64,000 nt of DNA from SCUB01 sp041918675 (GCA_041918675.1 JAYRVF010000015.1:62001-126000), one strand, 5' to 3'. Counted from the stretch's first letter, positions 14,950 through 24,510 are shown. The notes: a model not told the origin generated them from the sequence alone. Program-made: numbers and translations.

Positions 14950-16437
14950 ATGCTGAAAGGACGCACGCGAATGATCCCGCGATTTTCGCAAAAGCCCGTG
15001 CGAGCCGCCGCCGCGATGGCCCTGACTTTCACGGCCCTCAGCGCGCTCCCGATCGATTCGACGATGACGCCGGCGCGCGCGACCGACGCGAAAACGCCCG
15101 CGCCGCAGACCGCGACCGTTCAGGGTGGCGCCCGCTTCCTCGCCATCGGCGTCGGCAAGTCGCTGGTGATCGACCTGCCGCGCGACGTCAAGGACGTTCT
15201 CGTCGCCGATCCGACGATCGCCAACGCGGTCGTCCGCTCCGCGCAGCGCGCCTACATCATCGGTGTCAAGCAAGGACAGACCAATATCGTCTTCTTCGAC
15301 GCCTCGGGAAATCAGATCGCCGGATACGACATCGCCGTGACGCGCGACCTCAACGGCATCCGTGCCGCGCTCAAGCGCGTGCTGCCGGCCGCCGACATCC
15401 ACATCGAAGGCGTCGGCGACGGCGTCGTGCTCAGCGGCGCCGTGCAGAGCGCCGCCGAGGCCCAGCAGGCGGCTGATCTCGCCGGCCGGCTCGTCGGCGA
15501 CCCCAGCCGCGTCGTCAACAGCATCAGCGTGCGCGGGCGCGACCAGGTCATGCTGCGCGTGACCGTGGCCGAGGTTCAGCGCGACGTCATCAAGCAACTC
15601 GGCGTTGACCTCAGCGGCTCGCTCAATTACGGCACGGCGGTCGTCAACTTCAACAATACCAATCCGTTCCCGGTCTACGGCCACCAGCTCGTCGACACCA
15701 ATTCCATCGCCGGCTCGTTCAAGTCGGTGACGGCGACGTTGCGCGCGATGGAGCGCGCCGGCGTCGTGCGCACGCTCGCCGAGCCCAATCTGACGGCGAT
15801 TTCCGGCGAATCGGCGACCTTCATCGCCGGCGGCGAATTTCCGCTGCCCAAGGGCTATAGCTGCGATCCGCAGACCCATGTCTGCCAAACGCAGATCGAT
15901 TTCAAGAAGTTCGGCATCTCGCTGAATTTCACGCCCGTCGTCCTCAACGAAGGCCGCATCAGCCTGCGGGTGATGACGGAAGTCTCCGAACTGTCGAACG
16001 ACAACGCGCTGACGCTGGCGCAGGCGATCAGCCAGACCCAGACCAACACGCTGACGATTCCCTCGATCAAGACGCGCCGGGCCGAAACCACGCTTGAAAT
16101 TCCCTCCGGCGGGTCGCTGGCGATGGCCGGCCTCATCCACGAACAGACCAAGCAGCAGATCAATGGCCTGCCGGGCATGATGCAGATCCCCATTCTCGGC
16201 ACGCTGTTCAAGAGCCGCGATTACATGAACCGCCAGACCGAACTGATGGTTCTCGTCACTCCCTATGTGGTCAGGGCGGTGGCGCAGAAGGACCTGTCGC
16301 GCCCGGATGACGGCTTCGCCGACGCGGCCGACCCGTCGACGGTCCTGCTCAGCAACATCAACCGACTTTACGGAACACGCGGCGCGCCGCGTCCGCGCCG
16401 GGACTATCGCGGCAACTACGGTTTCATCGTGGATTAG
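14950..16437 (+). CDS. cpaC: Tad pilus outer-membrane secretin CpaC/RcpA
   Basis: A 495-residue secretin with a Sec signal (AAAMALTFTALSALPIDS...ARA). The N-terminal pilus-assembly domain spans about residues 55-120 (LVIDLPRDVKDVLVADPTIANAVV), followed by a BON-like region (RVLPAADIHIEGVGDGVVLSGAVQS). The secretin core runs from about residue 190 to 440 and includes VRTLAEPNLTAISGESATFIAGGEFPLP and the closing ETTLEIPSGGSLAMAGLIHE...TELMVLVTPYVV. A Cys pair (SCDPQTHVC) lies in the core. It forms the outer-membrane channel for Flp fibres. The next gene, cpaD, starts 20 bp after the stop. Confidence 0.94.
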   Translation: MLKGRTRMIPRFSQKPVRAAAAMALTFTALSALPIDSTMTPARATDAKTPAPQTATVQGGARFLAIGVGKSLVIDLPRDVKDVLVADPTIANAVVRSAQRAYIIGVKQGQTNIVFFDASGNQIAGYDIAVTRDLNGIRAALKRVLPAADIHIEGVGDGVVLSGAVQSAAEAQQAADLAGRLVGDPSRVVNSISVRGRDQVMLRVTVAEVQRDVIKQLGVDLSGSLNYGTAVVNFNNTNPFPVYGHQLVDTNSIAGSFKSVTATLRAMERAGVVRTLAEPNLTAISGESATFIAGGEFPLPKGYSCDPQTHVCQTQIDFKKFGISLNFTPVVLNEGRISLRVMTEVSELSNDNALTLAQAISQTQTNTLTIPSIKTRRAETTLEIPSGGSLAMAGLIHEQTKQQINGLPGMMQIPILGTLFKSRDYMNRQTELMVLVTPYVVRAVAQKDLSRPDDGFADAADPSTVLLSNINRLYGTRGAPRPRRDYRGNYGFIVD

Positions 16438-16457
16438 GTCGCAAGGTGGAGAAGACG

Positions 16458-17201
16458 ATGCGTCACAGTACGAGCGGATCAAAACGGGGGCGGGCAGGCT
16501 TGCGCGCCGCGCTCGCGATCGTCGGCCTTGCCGCGCTGGTGGCCGGCTGCCAGCACAATCGCGAGCCGGTCGTGACCGACACCATTCCGAGCGACTATCG
16601 CCAGCGCCACCCGATCGCGATCCAGGAAATGGACCGGACGGTCGAGATCTTCGTCGGCAGCGCGCGCGGTGGACTCACCTCGGAGCAGCAGGCCGATGTC
16701 GCCGCGCTCGCCGGCATCTGGCGCCACGAGGCCACCGGCGGAATCATCATCGATGTCCCGGAAGGATCGCGCAACGCGCGCGCGGCCGGCGACACCCTTC
16801 GCGAGATCAGGGGCATTCTCAACGCGTCCGGCGTTCCCCCGCGCAGCATCGCCATACGCAAATATCGTCCGCATAATCCGGCCCATCTCGCCACGATCCG
16901 CTTGAACTATCCCCGGATCGCCGCCGACGCCGGTCCCTGCGGTCAATGGCCGGAAGATCTCGGCCCCAGCCGGAACCGGATCTATCTGGAAAACAAGCCG
17001 TTCTGGAACCTGGGCTGCGCCACTCAGCGCAATTTCGCGGCGATGGTCGACAATCCCGCCGACCTCGTCCAGCCGCGGCCCGAAACCGTGGCCTACACCA
17101 GTCGCCGCGCGCAGATGTTCGACAAATACCGCAAGGGCGTCACCACCGCGACGCAATACCCCGAGACCACGCAGGCCAAGATCAGCGACGTTGGAAAATG
17201 A
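16458..17201 (+). CDS. cpaD: Tad pilus lipoprotein CpaD
   Basis: A 247-residue lipoprotein with a lipobox (ALVAGC) after a short signal. The conserved CpaD segments are present: DYRQRHPIAIQEMDRTVEIFVG, GGIIIDVPEGSRNARAAGDTLREIRGIL, and CGQWPEDLG...NRIYLENKPFWNLGCATQRNFAAMVDNPADLVQPR. It is thought to help secretin assembly in the outer membrane. I start it at the ATG 16458 with GGTGGAGAAG upstream; a GTG at 16446 is in frame. Its stop overlaps the cpaE start (ATGA). Confidence 0.93.
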   Translation: MRHSTSGSKRGRAGLRAALAIVGLAALVAGCQHNREPVVTDTIPSDYRQRHPIAIQEMDRTVEIFVGSARGGLTSEQQADVAALAGIWRHEATGGIIIDVPEGSRNARAAGDTLREIRGILNASGVPPRSIAIRKYRPHNPAHLATIRLNYPRIAADAGPCGQWPEDLGPSRNRIYLENKPFWNLGCATQRNFAAMVDNPADLVQPRPETVAYTSRRAQMFDKYRKGVTTATQYPETTQAKISDVGK

Positions 17202-18475
17202 TCACATATTCCCGACAGCAAATCGAACTGGATAACCCGGCGAGCCAACCGGCGAGCGACGAGCACATCGCGCCGGCGCCCCGCGTTTCCGTTCAGGCCT
17301 TTTGCGAAACCGTCGAGGCCGCCGCCGCCGTCCAGACGGCGGGCGAGGATCGTCGTCTGACCAAGGCGCATCTGAAGATCCAGATGGGCGGCCTGCCGGC
17401 CGCGATCGAGGCCTATCGCGACGCGCCGACGCCGAACGTCATCCTGCTCGAGGGGGAAGGCCGCGCCGAGGCGATCCTGGCCGGGCTCGACCAGCTCGCG
17501 ACGGTCTGCGACGCCGGCACGCGCGTCGTCCTGATCAGCCGCCTCAACGACGTCGGCTTCTACCGCGAACTCGTCAAGCGCGGGATCAACGACTACATGG
17601 TCGCCCCGGTCGCGACGCTCGACATCGTGCGCTCGATCTGCGGGCTGTTTTCGGCGCCGGCGGCCAAGCCCGTCGGCCGCATCATCGCCGTGGTCGGCGC
17701 CAAGGGCGGCGTCGGCGCCTCGACGATCGCGCACAATGTCGGCTGGGCGATCGCGCGCGAGTTTGCGAATGATTCGGTCGTGGCCGATCTCGACCTCGCC
17801 TTCGGCACCGCCGGTCTCGACTACAACCAGGACCCGCCGCAGGGAATCGCGGATGCCGTGTTCTCTCCCGATCGCGTCGATACGGCCTTCATCGACCGGT
17901 TGCTGTCGAAATGCACCGACCATTTGAGCCTGCTCGCCTCCCCGGCGACGCTCGACCGCGTCTATGATTTCGGCAACGACGCGTTCGACTCGATCTTCGA
18001 TACGCTGCGCGCGTCGGTTCCCTACATCGTGCTCGACATCCCGCATCAATGGACGGGCTGGATCCGTCAGGCGCTGCTCGGCGCCGACGACATTCTCGTC
18101 GTCGCCTGCCCGGATCTCGCCAATCTGCGCAACGCCAAGAACCTGATGGACTTGCTCAAGGCGTCGCGCCCGAACGATCGCGCGCCGGTCTACTGCCTCA
18201 ATCAGGTCGGCGTGCCGAAGCGTCCCGAAATCAAGCCGGCGGAGTTCGCCAAGGCGATCGAACGCGAGGCGCTCGCCAGCATTCCGTTCGAGCCCAGCCT
18301 TTTCGGACTGGCCGCCAATAACGGACAGATGATCGAGAAAATCTCCAAGGGGCATCGGACCGCCGAGATGTTTCGCCAGTTGGCGCAGCATCTCACCGGC
18401 CGATCCGAGGCGCGGAAATCGAGCGGCAGGTTCATTCCCCCCGCTCTGGGGAAACTGTTCGCCCGAAAGGCGTGA
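17198..18475 (+). CDS. cpaE: Tad pilus localisation ATPase CpaE/TadZ
   Basis: A 425-residue MinD/ParA-superfamily protein that positions the Tad machine. Residues ~35-145 form an atypical receiver-like domain (VILLEGEGRAEAILAGLDQLATVC, then RELVKRGINDYMVAPVATLDIVR). The ATPase domain begins near 160 with the deviant Walker A motif GAKGGVGASTIAHNVGW, followed by VVADLDLAFGTAGLD and YIVLDIPHQWTGW. It overlaps cpaD by 4 bp, so the two are translationally coupled. The C-terminal tail is basic and may contact the membrane or CpaF. Confidence 0.93.
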   Translation: MITYSRQQIELDNPASQPASDEHIAPAPRVSVQAFCETVEAAAAVQTAGEDRRLTKAHLKIQMGGLPAAIEAYRDAPTPNVILLEGEGRAEAILAGLDQLATVCDAGTRVVLISRLNDVGFYRELVKRGINDYMVAPVATLDIVRSICGLFSAPAAKPVGRIIAVVGAKGGVGASTIAHNVGWAIAREFANDSVVADLDLAFGTAGLDYNQDPPQGIADAVFSPDRVDTAFIDRLLSKCTDHLSLLASPATLDRVYDFGNDAFDSIFDTLRASVPYIVLDIPHQWTGWIRQALLGADDILVVACPDLANLRNAKNLMDLLKASRPNDRAPVYCLNQVGVPKRPEIKPAEFAKAIEREALASIPFEPSLFGLAANNGQMIEKISKGHRTAEMFRQLAQHLTGRSEARKSSGRFIPPALGKLFARKA

Positions 18476-18496
18476 CGTGGCGGGAGCGTAGCGATC

Positions 18497-19978
18497 GTGT
18501 TTGGCAAGCGCAGTGGATCTGACGTCGGGGTGCGGAACGCGCCCGCGGTCGGCATGCCCGCCGACGCGCCGCCGACACCCGCGCCCAGCGCCGGCCCGGC
18601 GCCGCCGCCGATCGCCGCGCCCCAGGTCGCCTCGCCCCCGATCGCCCCCGCCCGCGCGCCGGCCGCCCAGCAGGTCGAAACGCGCCGGCCGGAATCCTAT
18701 TATCAGATCAAGGGATCGGTCTTCGGCGCCCTGATCGAGGCCATCGACCTCACCCACCTGTCCAAGCTCGACGTTGAATCGGCGCGCGAGGAAATCCGCG
18801 ACATCGTCAACGAGATCATCGCGATCAAGAACGTCGTGATGTCGATCGCCGAACAGGAAGAGCTGCTCGACGACATCTGCAACGACGTGCTCGGCTATGG
18901 TCCGCTCGAGCCGTTGCTGGCGCGCGACGACATCGCCGACATCATGGTCAACGGCGCCGAGACCATCTACATCGAAGTGATGGGGCGGATTCAGCGCACC
19001 GGCATCCGCTTCCGCGACAACCAGCAGCTTCTCAATATCTGCCAGCGCATCGTCAGCCAGGTCGGCCGGCGCGTCGACGAGGCCTCGCCGATCTGCGACG
19101 CGCGCCTGCCGGACGGCTCGCGCGTCAACGCCATCGTGCCGCCCTTGTCGATCGACGGGCCGACGCTCACCATCCGCAAGTTCAAGCGCGACAAGCTGAC
19201 GCTGGAGCAGCTCGTCAAATTCGGCTCCATTACTGCCGAAGGCGCCGCCATTCTCAAGATCATCGGCCGCTGCCGCGTCAACACGCTGATCTCGGGCGGC
19301 ACCGGCTCGGGCAAGACGACGTTGCTCAACTGCCTGACGCGCTACATCGACGATGTCGAGCGCATCATCACCTGCGAGGACGCCGCCGAATTGCAACTGC
19401 AGCAGCCGCACGTGGTCCGGCTGGAAACGCGCCCGCCCAACCTCGAGGGCGAGGGCGAGATCACCATGCGCGACCTCGTCCGCAACTGCCTGCGCATGCG
19501 GCCGGAACGCATCGTCGTCGGCGAAGTCCGCGGCCCCGAGGCGTTCGACCTGCTGCAGGCCATGAACACCGGCCATGACGGCTCGATGGGCACGCTGCAC
19601 GCCAACAATCCGCGCGAGGCGCTGTCGCGCATCGAATCCATGATCACGATGGGCGGCTACTCGCTGCCCTCGCGCACCATCCGCGAGATGATCTGCGCCT
19701 CGGTCGATGTCGTCGTCCAGGCCGCGCGCCTGCGCGACGGGTCGCGCCGCATCACCCACATCACCGAAGTGCTCGGCATGGAAGGCGAAACCATCATCAC
19801 CCAGGATATCTTCGTCTACGATATCATCGGCGAGGATTCCAACGGCAACCTGTTGGGCCAGCATCGCTCCACCGGCATCGGTCGGCCGCGCTTCTGGGAC
19901 CGCGCGCGCTATTACAACGAGGAAAAGGCGCTCGCCGCCGCGCTCGACGCCGCCGATACCGCGCGTAATCGCGAATAG
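18497..19978 (+). CDS. cpaF: Tad pilus assembly ATPase CpaF/TadA
   Basis: A 493-residue secretion ATPase of the GspE/VirB11 family that powers extension and retraction. The start is GTG at 18497 with GGGAGCG upstream. The first ~75 residues are a Pro/Ala-rich linker of low complexity. The ATPase core follows: N-terminal domain, Walker A GGTGSGKTTLLNCL (near residue 275), the Asp and His boxes, Walker B RIVVGEVRGPEAFDLLQAMNTGHDGSMGTLHANNP. Full length fits the family. TadB starts 15 bp after the stop. Confidence 0.95.
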   Translation: MFGKRSGSDVGVRNAPAVGMPADAPPTPAPSAGPAPPPIAAPQVASPPIAPARAPAAQQVETRRPESYYQIKGSVFGALIEAIDLTHLSKLDVESAREEIRDIVNEIIAIKNVVMSIAEQEELLDDICNDVLGYGPLEPLLARDDIADIMVNGAETIYIEVMGRIQRTGIRFRDNQQLLNICQRIVSQVGRRVDEASPICDARLPDGSRVNAIVPPLSIDGPTLTIRKFKRDKLTLEQLVKFGSITAEGAAILKIIGRCRVNTLISGGTGSGKTTLLNCLTRYIDDVERIITCEDAAELQLQQPHVVRLETRPPNLEGEGEITMRDLVRNCLRMRPERIVVGEVRGPEAFDLLQAMNTGHDGSMGTLHANNPREALSRIESMITMGGYSLPSRTIREMICASVDVVVQAARLRDGSRRITHITEVLGMEGETIITQDIFVYDIIGEDSNGNLLGQHRSTGIGRPRFWDRARYYNEEKALAAALDAADTARNRE

Positions 19979-19993
19979 ACGGAGGATTTGCCG

Positions 19994-20974
19994 ATGCTGG
20001 TGCAGGCGCTCTCCGTGGCCTTCCTCACCGCCGTCGCGATCGGCGGCGTGGCCTGGGTCTTCATCTATCCGCTGCTGTCGGGCGAACGCCAGGCCGAGAA
20101 GCGACGCGCGAGCATCACCACCTCCACCAGCGTCGGGCAACAACGCGCCGGCCGCGACCAGCGGAAATCCAAGCGCGAACTGGTCGAGCAGACGCTCAAG
20201 GAAATCGAACAGCGCCACGGCCGCGCCAAGCGGCCGCCGCTGACCATGAAGATCGCGCTCGCGGGCCTGACCTGGACGAAGCAGCAGTTCCTTCTGATCT
20301 CGGCCGCGCTCGGCGTCTTCGCCTTCTTCATCCCGATGATTCTCGGCTTCGGCATTCTCGCGGCGCTGGGGCTCGGCTTCGGCGCGGGCGTCGGCGTTCC
20401 GCTCTGGGTGCTGGCGTTTCTGAAGAAGCGCCGCGAGAAGAAATTCCTGCTCGCGCTGCCGGACGCCGTCGACACCATCGTGCGCGGCATCAAGGCGGGC
20501 TTGCCGCTTTTTGATTCGATCCGGGTCGTGGCGCTGGATTCGCCCGAACCGTTGCGCGAGGAATTCGCCCGCATCATCGAGGGGCAGGCGATCGGCGTTT
20601 CGCTCGGCGACGCGTGCGTCAAGATGTACGAGCGCATGCCGCTTCCGGAAACGAATTTCTTCGGCATCGTCATTCAGATTCAGCAGCAGGCCGGTGGCAA
20701 TCTGTCGGAAGCGCTCGGCAATCTGTCCCGCGTGCTGCGCGATCGCCGCAAGATGGCGGCCAAAATTCAAGCGATGTCGATGGAGGCGAAGGCGTCCGCC
20801 GTCATCATCGCCGCGCTTCCGGTCGCGGTCATGATTCTCGTCTGGCTGACCAGCCCCAATTACATCGAGCTGCTGTGGACCCATCCCACCGGACGCTTCA
20901 TGCTGGCCGGATGCGTCGTCTGGATGGCGATGGGCGTGCTGGTCATGCGCAAGATGATCAATTTCGATTTCTGA
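19994..20974 (+). CDS. tadB: Tad platform protein TadB
   Basis: A 326-residue inner-membrane type II secretion F-domain protein. I start at the ATG 19994, eight bases after GGAGG. Helices are evident at about residues 5-25, 95-140 (a paired segment FLLISAALGVFAFFIPMILGFGILAALGLGFGAGVGVPLWVLAFL), 270-290 and 305-322. The F domain lies in between (LPDAVDTIVRGIKAGLPLFDSIR ... QIQQQAGGNLSEALGNLSRVLRDRRKM). It forms the pilus platform with TadC, 12 bp downstream. Confidence 0.93.
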   Translation: MLVQALSVAFLTAVAIGGVAWVFIYPLLSGERQAEKRRASITTSTSVGQQRAGRDQRKSKRELVEQTLKEIEQRHGRAKRPPLTMKIALAGLTWTKQQFLLISAALGVFAFFIPMILGFGILAALGLGFGAGVGVPLWVLAFLKKRREKKFLLALPDAVDTIVRGIKAGLPLFDSIRVVALDSPEPLREEFARIIEGQAIGVSLGDACVKMYERMPLPETNFFGIVIQIQQQAGGNLSEALGNLSRVLRDRRKMAAKIQAMSMEAKASAVIIAALPVAVMILVWLTSPNYIELLWTHPTGRFMLAGCVVWMAMGVLVMRKMINFDF

Positions 20975-20986
20975 TGGCGGTGCGTC

Positions 20987-21961
20987 ATGGTTGATTTGCT
21001 GATCGACAAGTTGCACGACACGCGCTTCATGGCGGCCCTGCTCGCCGCCATCGCGACCGCCGCGACCGTCTACACATTGGCGCTGCCGCTGTTCGCCGGC
21101 GAAACGCTGGCGAAGCGCATGAGGGCGGTGGCGAGCGAACGCGAACGGCTGCGCCAACGCGAACGCGAGCGGCTCAACCGCGGCGAGAAGGGCTCGCTGC
21201 GCCGCACGCCCAAGCATTTCGTGCAACGGATCGTGACGGACTTCAACCTGACGAAGTGGCTGGCGCAGGAAGAAGCGCGGGAGAAGCTGCTGCAAGCCGG
21301 CTATCGCGGCCACGCTCCTTACGTGACGTTCCTGTTCTTCCGTCTGGTGACGCCGATCCTGGCGGCGATCGCGACCGCGCTGTACGTCTTTCTTATCATC
21401 GAGATGGACCAGACGCCCGTCGTCAAATTGGGCATCTGCCTGATGGCGACCTATCTCGGCATGCAGGCGCCGATGCTGTTTCTCAAGAACCGCATCCAGA
21501 AGCGCCAGCTTTCGATCAAGCGCGCCTTCCCCGACGCGCTCGACCTGCTGCTGATCTGCGTCGAATCCGGCATGTCGGCCGAAGTCGGGTTTCGCCGCGT
21601 CAGCATCGAAATCGGCTCGCAGTCGGTGCCGCTGGCCGAGGAACTGACGCTGACGACCGCCGAACTGTCGTATCTGCAGGACCGCAAGATCGCCTATGAG
21701 AATCTCGCCCGCCGCACCGGACTTGAGAGCGTCAAGTCGGTCAGCCTGGCGTTGACGCAGGCGGAACGCTACGGCACGCCGCTCGCCCACACGCTGCGGG
21801 TTCTGGCGCAGGAAAATCGCGACATGCGCATGGCGGAGGCCGAGAAGAAGGCGGCCGCGCTTCCGCCCAAACTGACCGTGCCGATGATTCTCTTCTTCCT
21901 GCCGGTCCTGTTCGTGGTCATTCTCGGCCCCGCCGCGATCCGGGTCATGGCGTTGCAATAG
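20987..21961 (+). CDS. tadC: Tad platform protein TadC
   Basis: A 324-residue paralogue of TadB. One helix lies near the N-terminus (MAALLAAIATAATVYTLALPLFA), a pair at about 115-165, the F domain (FPDALDLLLICVESGMSAEVGFRRVS, then ALTQAERYGTPLAHTLRVLAQENRDMR) and a C-terminal helix (MILFFLPVLFVVILGPAAI). It is the last gene of the plus-strand pilus operon. Tail to tail with tadD, a 200-bp intergenic stretch follows with no convincing terminator hairpin. Confidence 0.93.
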   Translation: MVDLLIDKLHDTRFMAALLAAIATAATVYTLALPLFAGETLAKRMRAVASERERLRQRERERLNRGEKGSLRRTPKHFVQRIVTDFNLTKWLAQEEAREKLLQAGYRGHAPYVTFLFFRLVTPILAAIATALYVFLIIEMDQTPVVKLGICLMATYLGMQAPMLFLKNRIQKRQLSIKRAFPDALDLLLICVESGMSAEVGFRRVSIEIGSQSVPLAEELTLTTAELSYLQDRKIAYENLARRTGLESVKSVSLALTQAERYGTPLAHTLRVLAQENRDMRMAEAEKKAAALPPKLTVPMILFFLPVLFVVILGPAAIRVMALQ

Positions 21962-22165
21962 CGCATGACCTGATCAGGCCTTGCGTCGCGCGGGGCGCGG
22001 CCCCGAGCGCGCGTCACGAAGCCGTCACCAAGCGAAGCGATCGCCAGACGCCGCCGTCGCCCGACGAAGCTTTCGCCGGTCGAAGCTTCCGCCAAGCGAA
22101 ACAATCAAGCATCGACGGGATCCATCGACGCGATCGGCTCCGCCGGAACTATCGGGATAGGGAGA

Positions 22166-22975
22166 TCAGGACCCCGCGGTCGCCGCTCTTGCCGCGTTGC
22201 GCGGCTGGCGCGGATCGTCGGCGCGGTTGAGCATCTGCCGAAGATAGGCGACGTTGTCGGCCGCGTCCTCGGGCGGCAGATCGGCGCGCGCGATGGATTC
22301 GGCTTCCTCGAACCTTCCCTGCAGCCCGACCACCAGCGCCAGATTCTGGCGCACGCGGGGGTCTGACGAGCCCTTGCTCATGGCGCGGCGCAGGGTCGAT
22401 TCGGCCTGCGGCAACTCCTTCGACAGCGCGTAGGAAAGACCGAGATTGGAGAGCACCGTCGGCTCTTCGGGCACGATCTTGAGCGCGCTGGCGTAATAGC
22501 GGCGCGCCTCGCCGTGGCGGCCGAGCTGGTCGAGCGCGGCCCCCTGCACCGAAAGGATGCGCCAGTCGGGATTGTCGGGCGTGTGGGCGCGCGTGAGCAC
22601 GTCGAACGCCAATTGGAAATTGCCGACATCGGCGAGCGCGCGGCCATAGGCGCCCAGAAGCGCCTTGTCGCTCGGGTTGGCGATCGTCGCCTGTTCGAGA
22701 ACGGCGGCGGCCTGCGTGCGCTGGCCGCCGGCGCGCAGCGCCTCGGCGTAGCGCAGCGCCGCTTCCGCGTCCTTCGGATTGGCCTTGTAGCGTTCGGCCC
22801 AACGTCCGCCCGCGTCACGCGCGTCGGAGCTCTCCGCGCGCGCGCTCGCGGCATTGGAGGTCGATCCCGTCGCGAGCAGCGAGGTCGCCGTCTGGCAGCC
22901 GCCCAGGCCGGTGGCGATGATCGCCACCGCCGCCGCGGAGCCGCGCAGAACGGCCAGGCGGGAACGATTGGCCAT
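22166..22975 (-). CDS. tadD: Tad pilus TPR lipoprotein TadD
   Basis: A 269-residue lipoprotein with a lipobox (IIATGLGGC) and tandem TPR motifs across residues ~70-235 (AEAALRYAEALRAGGQRTQAAAVLEQATIANPSDKALLGAYGRALADVG, and following copies). TadD-type proteins help outer-membrane assembly of the Tad secretin. I place the start at 22975 because GGGAGTTG lies 8 bp upstream and the lipobox then falls at the right distance; the frame is open much further upstream. It is separately promoted, divergent from pepA, with a CtrA-like site in the shared region. Confidence 0.9.
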   Translation of the reverse strand: MANRSRLAVLRGSAAAVAIIATGLGGCQTATSLLATGSTSNAASARAESSDARDAGGRWAERYKANPKDAEAALRYAEALRAGGQRTQAAAVLEQATIANPSDKALLGAYGRALADVGNFQLAFDVLTRAHTPDNPDWRILSVQGAALDQLGRHGEARRYYASALKIVPEEPTVLSNLGLSYALSKELPQAESTLRRAMSKGSSDPRVRQNLALVVGLQGRFEEAESIARADLPPEDAADNVAYLRQMLNRADDPRQPRNAARAATAGS

Positions 22976-23040
22976 GGAATCAACTCCCGGAACAAGGGCG
23001 CCGCTGGCGCCGGCTTTCGACCAGCAATAGACTGTTAACC

Positions 23041-23055
23041 CTAACGTCTGGTTAA
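23041..23055 (-). promoter_or_regulatory. CtrA-like site between tadD and pepA
   Basis: On the minus strand, TTAA-CCAGACG-TTAG occupies 23055-23041, one mismatch from TTAA-N7-TTAA. It lies 66 bp upstream of the tadD start. A second TTAACC at 23035-23040, just beside it, makes an inverted TTAACC/GGTTAA pair. Placement suits control of tadD and would match the other two pilus transcription units. Confidence 0.4.
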
Positions 23056-23113
23056 TTGCTCCGCTCGATTCGTCCGCCGGGCGGATCGGTCGCCCCGCGC
23101 TCACGAGTTCGCC

Positions 23114-24505
23114 ATGCCCCCGATCCTCGTCACGGCCGCCGATGGCCAGCCACCCGTTCCGATCCTTCTTGTTTCGCCGGCCGGTTGGCCCGATGTCGCC
23201 AAGTCGCTCGCGCCGGCGGAACGCCGGCTCGCCGAGGCGAGCGCGTTCTCGGCCAAGCCCGGCCAGTGCCTGTTCGTTCCGGACGGCGACGGCGCGATCG
23301 GGCGGGTTCTGTTCGGCGTCGAGAACGCGGACGCGGCCGGGCGCGATCGCTTTCGCGCGGGACAATTGCCCGCCCTGCTGCCGCCGGGCACCTACCAGTT
23401 CCAATTCGCCGACGCGGCCTTCGACGCGCGCCTCGCCACGCTCGCTTTCGTGCTCGGTTCCTATCGCTTCGATCGTTACCGCAAGGCCGAGCCGCGACAG
23501 GTCGGCCTCCTCTGCCCCCGCGATGTCGACGCGCGCGCGATCATTGAGACCGCCGATGCCGTCGCCCTCGCCCGCGATCTCATCAATACGCCGGCCAACG
23601 ACATGGGACCGGACGAACTCGCCGCGGCCGCGCGCGCGGCGGCTGCGGAATGCGGCGGCGAGGTCCGCGTGATCGTCGGCGACAATCTCCTGGGCGAGAA
23701 CTTTCCGCTGATTCACGCCGTCGGAAAGGGCTCGGTCCGCGCGCCGCGCCTCATCGATTGGCGCTGGGGCAAGCCGAGCGATCCGAAGGTGACGCTGGTC
23801 GGCAAGGGCGTGTGTTTTGATTCCGGCGGGCTCGACATCAAGCCGGAAACCGCCATGCAGTTGATGAAGAAGGACATGGCGGGCGCAGCGACCGTCCTCG
23901 CGCTCGCGCGCATGGTGACGCGAGCGGGCCTGCGCGTGCGGCTGCGCGTGCTCATTCCCGCCGTCGAGAACGCGGTGTCGGGCGCGGCGTTCCGTCCGCT
24001 CGATGTCTATCCGTCGCGCAAGGGCCTGTCGGTCGAGATCGGCAACACCGACGCGGAAGGTCGCCTCGTACTCGCCGACGCGCTGGCGCTCGCCGACGAG
24101 GAGGCGCCGGACCTGCTGATCGACATGGGCACGCTGACGGGCGCGGCGCGCGTGGCGCTCGGCCCCGATCTGCCACCGTTCTACACCGCCGACGACGCGC
24201 TCGCCGACGACCTCGCCCGCGTGGCGCGCGCCGAGAACGATCCGCTCTGGCGCATGCCGCTGTGGACGCCCTACGCCACCTGGCTCGATTCCAAGACGGC
24301 CGACATCGGCAATGTCGCCGCCGGGTCATTCGCCGGCTCGATCGTCTGCGCGCTGTTCCTGCAACGCTTCGTCACCCGGGCGCGGAGCTGGCTTCATGTC
24401 GACATCTTCGGCTGGACGCCGAAGGCCGCGCCCGGCCGTCCCGAAGGCGGGGAATGCCAGGCGGCGCGCGCCGTGTTCGCGCTGCTGGCGGAACGCTATG
24501 GCTGA
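23114..24505 (+). CDS. Leucyl aminopeptidase family protein (M17)
   Basis: A 463-residue cytosolic dizinc aminopeptidase. The M17 core is complete: VGKGVCFDSGGLDIKPETAMQLMKKDMAGAATVLALA (metal Lys/Asp and catalytic Lys region), the signature NTDAEGRL near residue 315 and DMGTLTGAARVALG. The N-terminal domain is short and divergent compared with PepA, as in the smaller PepB/leucyl aminopeptidase branch of alphaproteobacteria. It probably hydrolyses N-terminal residues from peptides during turnover. The NlpC/P60 gene starts 5 bp after its stop, so the two form an operon. Confidence 0.9.
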   Translation: MPPILVTAADGQPPVPILLVSPAGWPDVAKSLAPAERRLAEASAFSAKPGQCLFVPDGDGAIGRVLFGVENADAAGRDRFRAGQLPALLPPGTYQFQFADAAFDARLATLAFVLGSYRFDRYRKAEPRQVGLLCPRDVDARAIIETADAVALARDLINTPANDMGPDELAAAARAAAAECGGEVRVIVGDNLLGENFPLIHAVGKGSVRAPRLIDWRWGKPSDPKVTLVGKGVCFDSGGLDIKPETAMQLMKKDMAGAATVLALARMVTRAGLRVRLRVLIPAVENAVSGAAFRPLDVYPSRKGLSVEIGNTDAEGRLVLADALALADEEAPDLLIDMGTLTGAARVALGPDLPPFYTADDALADDLARVARAENDPLWRMPLWTPYATWLDSKTADIGNVAAGSFAGSIVCALFLQRFVTRARSWLHVDIFGWTPKAAPGRPEGGECQAARAVFALLAERYG

Positions 24506-24510
24506 TCGCG

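Noticed and set aside
17093..21958. Very long open frame (over 1600 codons) on the minus strand opposite cpaE-cpaF-tadB-tadC
   Set aside because: It mirrors the codon pattern of four well-recognised genes in a GC-rich genome. Its translation is Asp/His/Arg/Ala-rich with no domain, as in other antisense shadows here (for example 7077-8897, 39336-41216 and 56818-58599).
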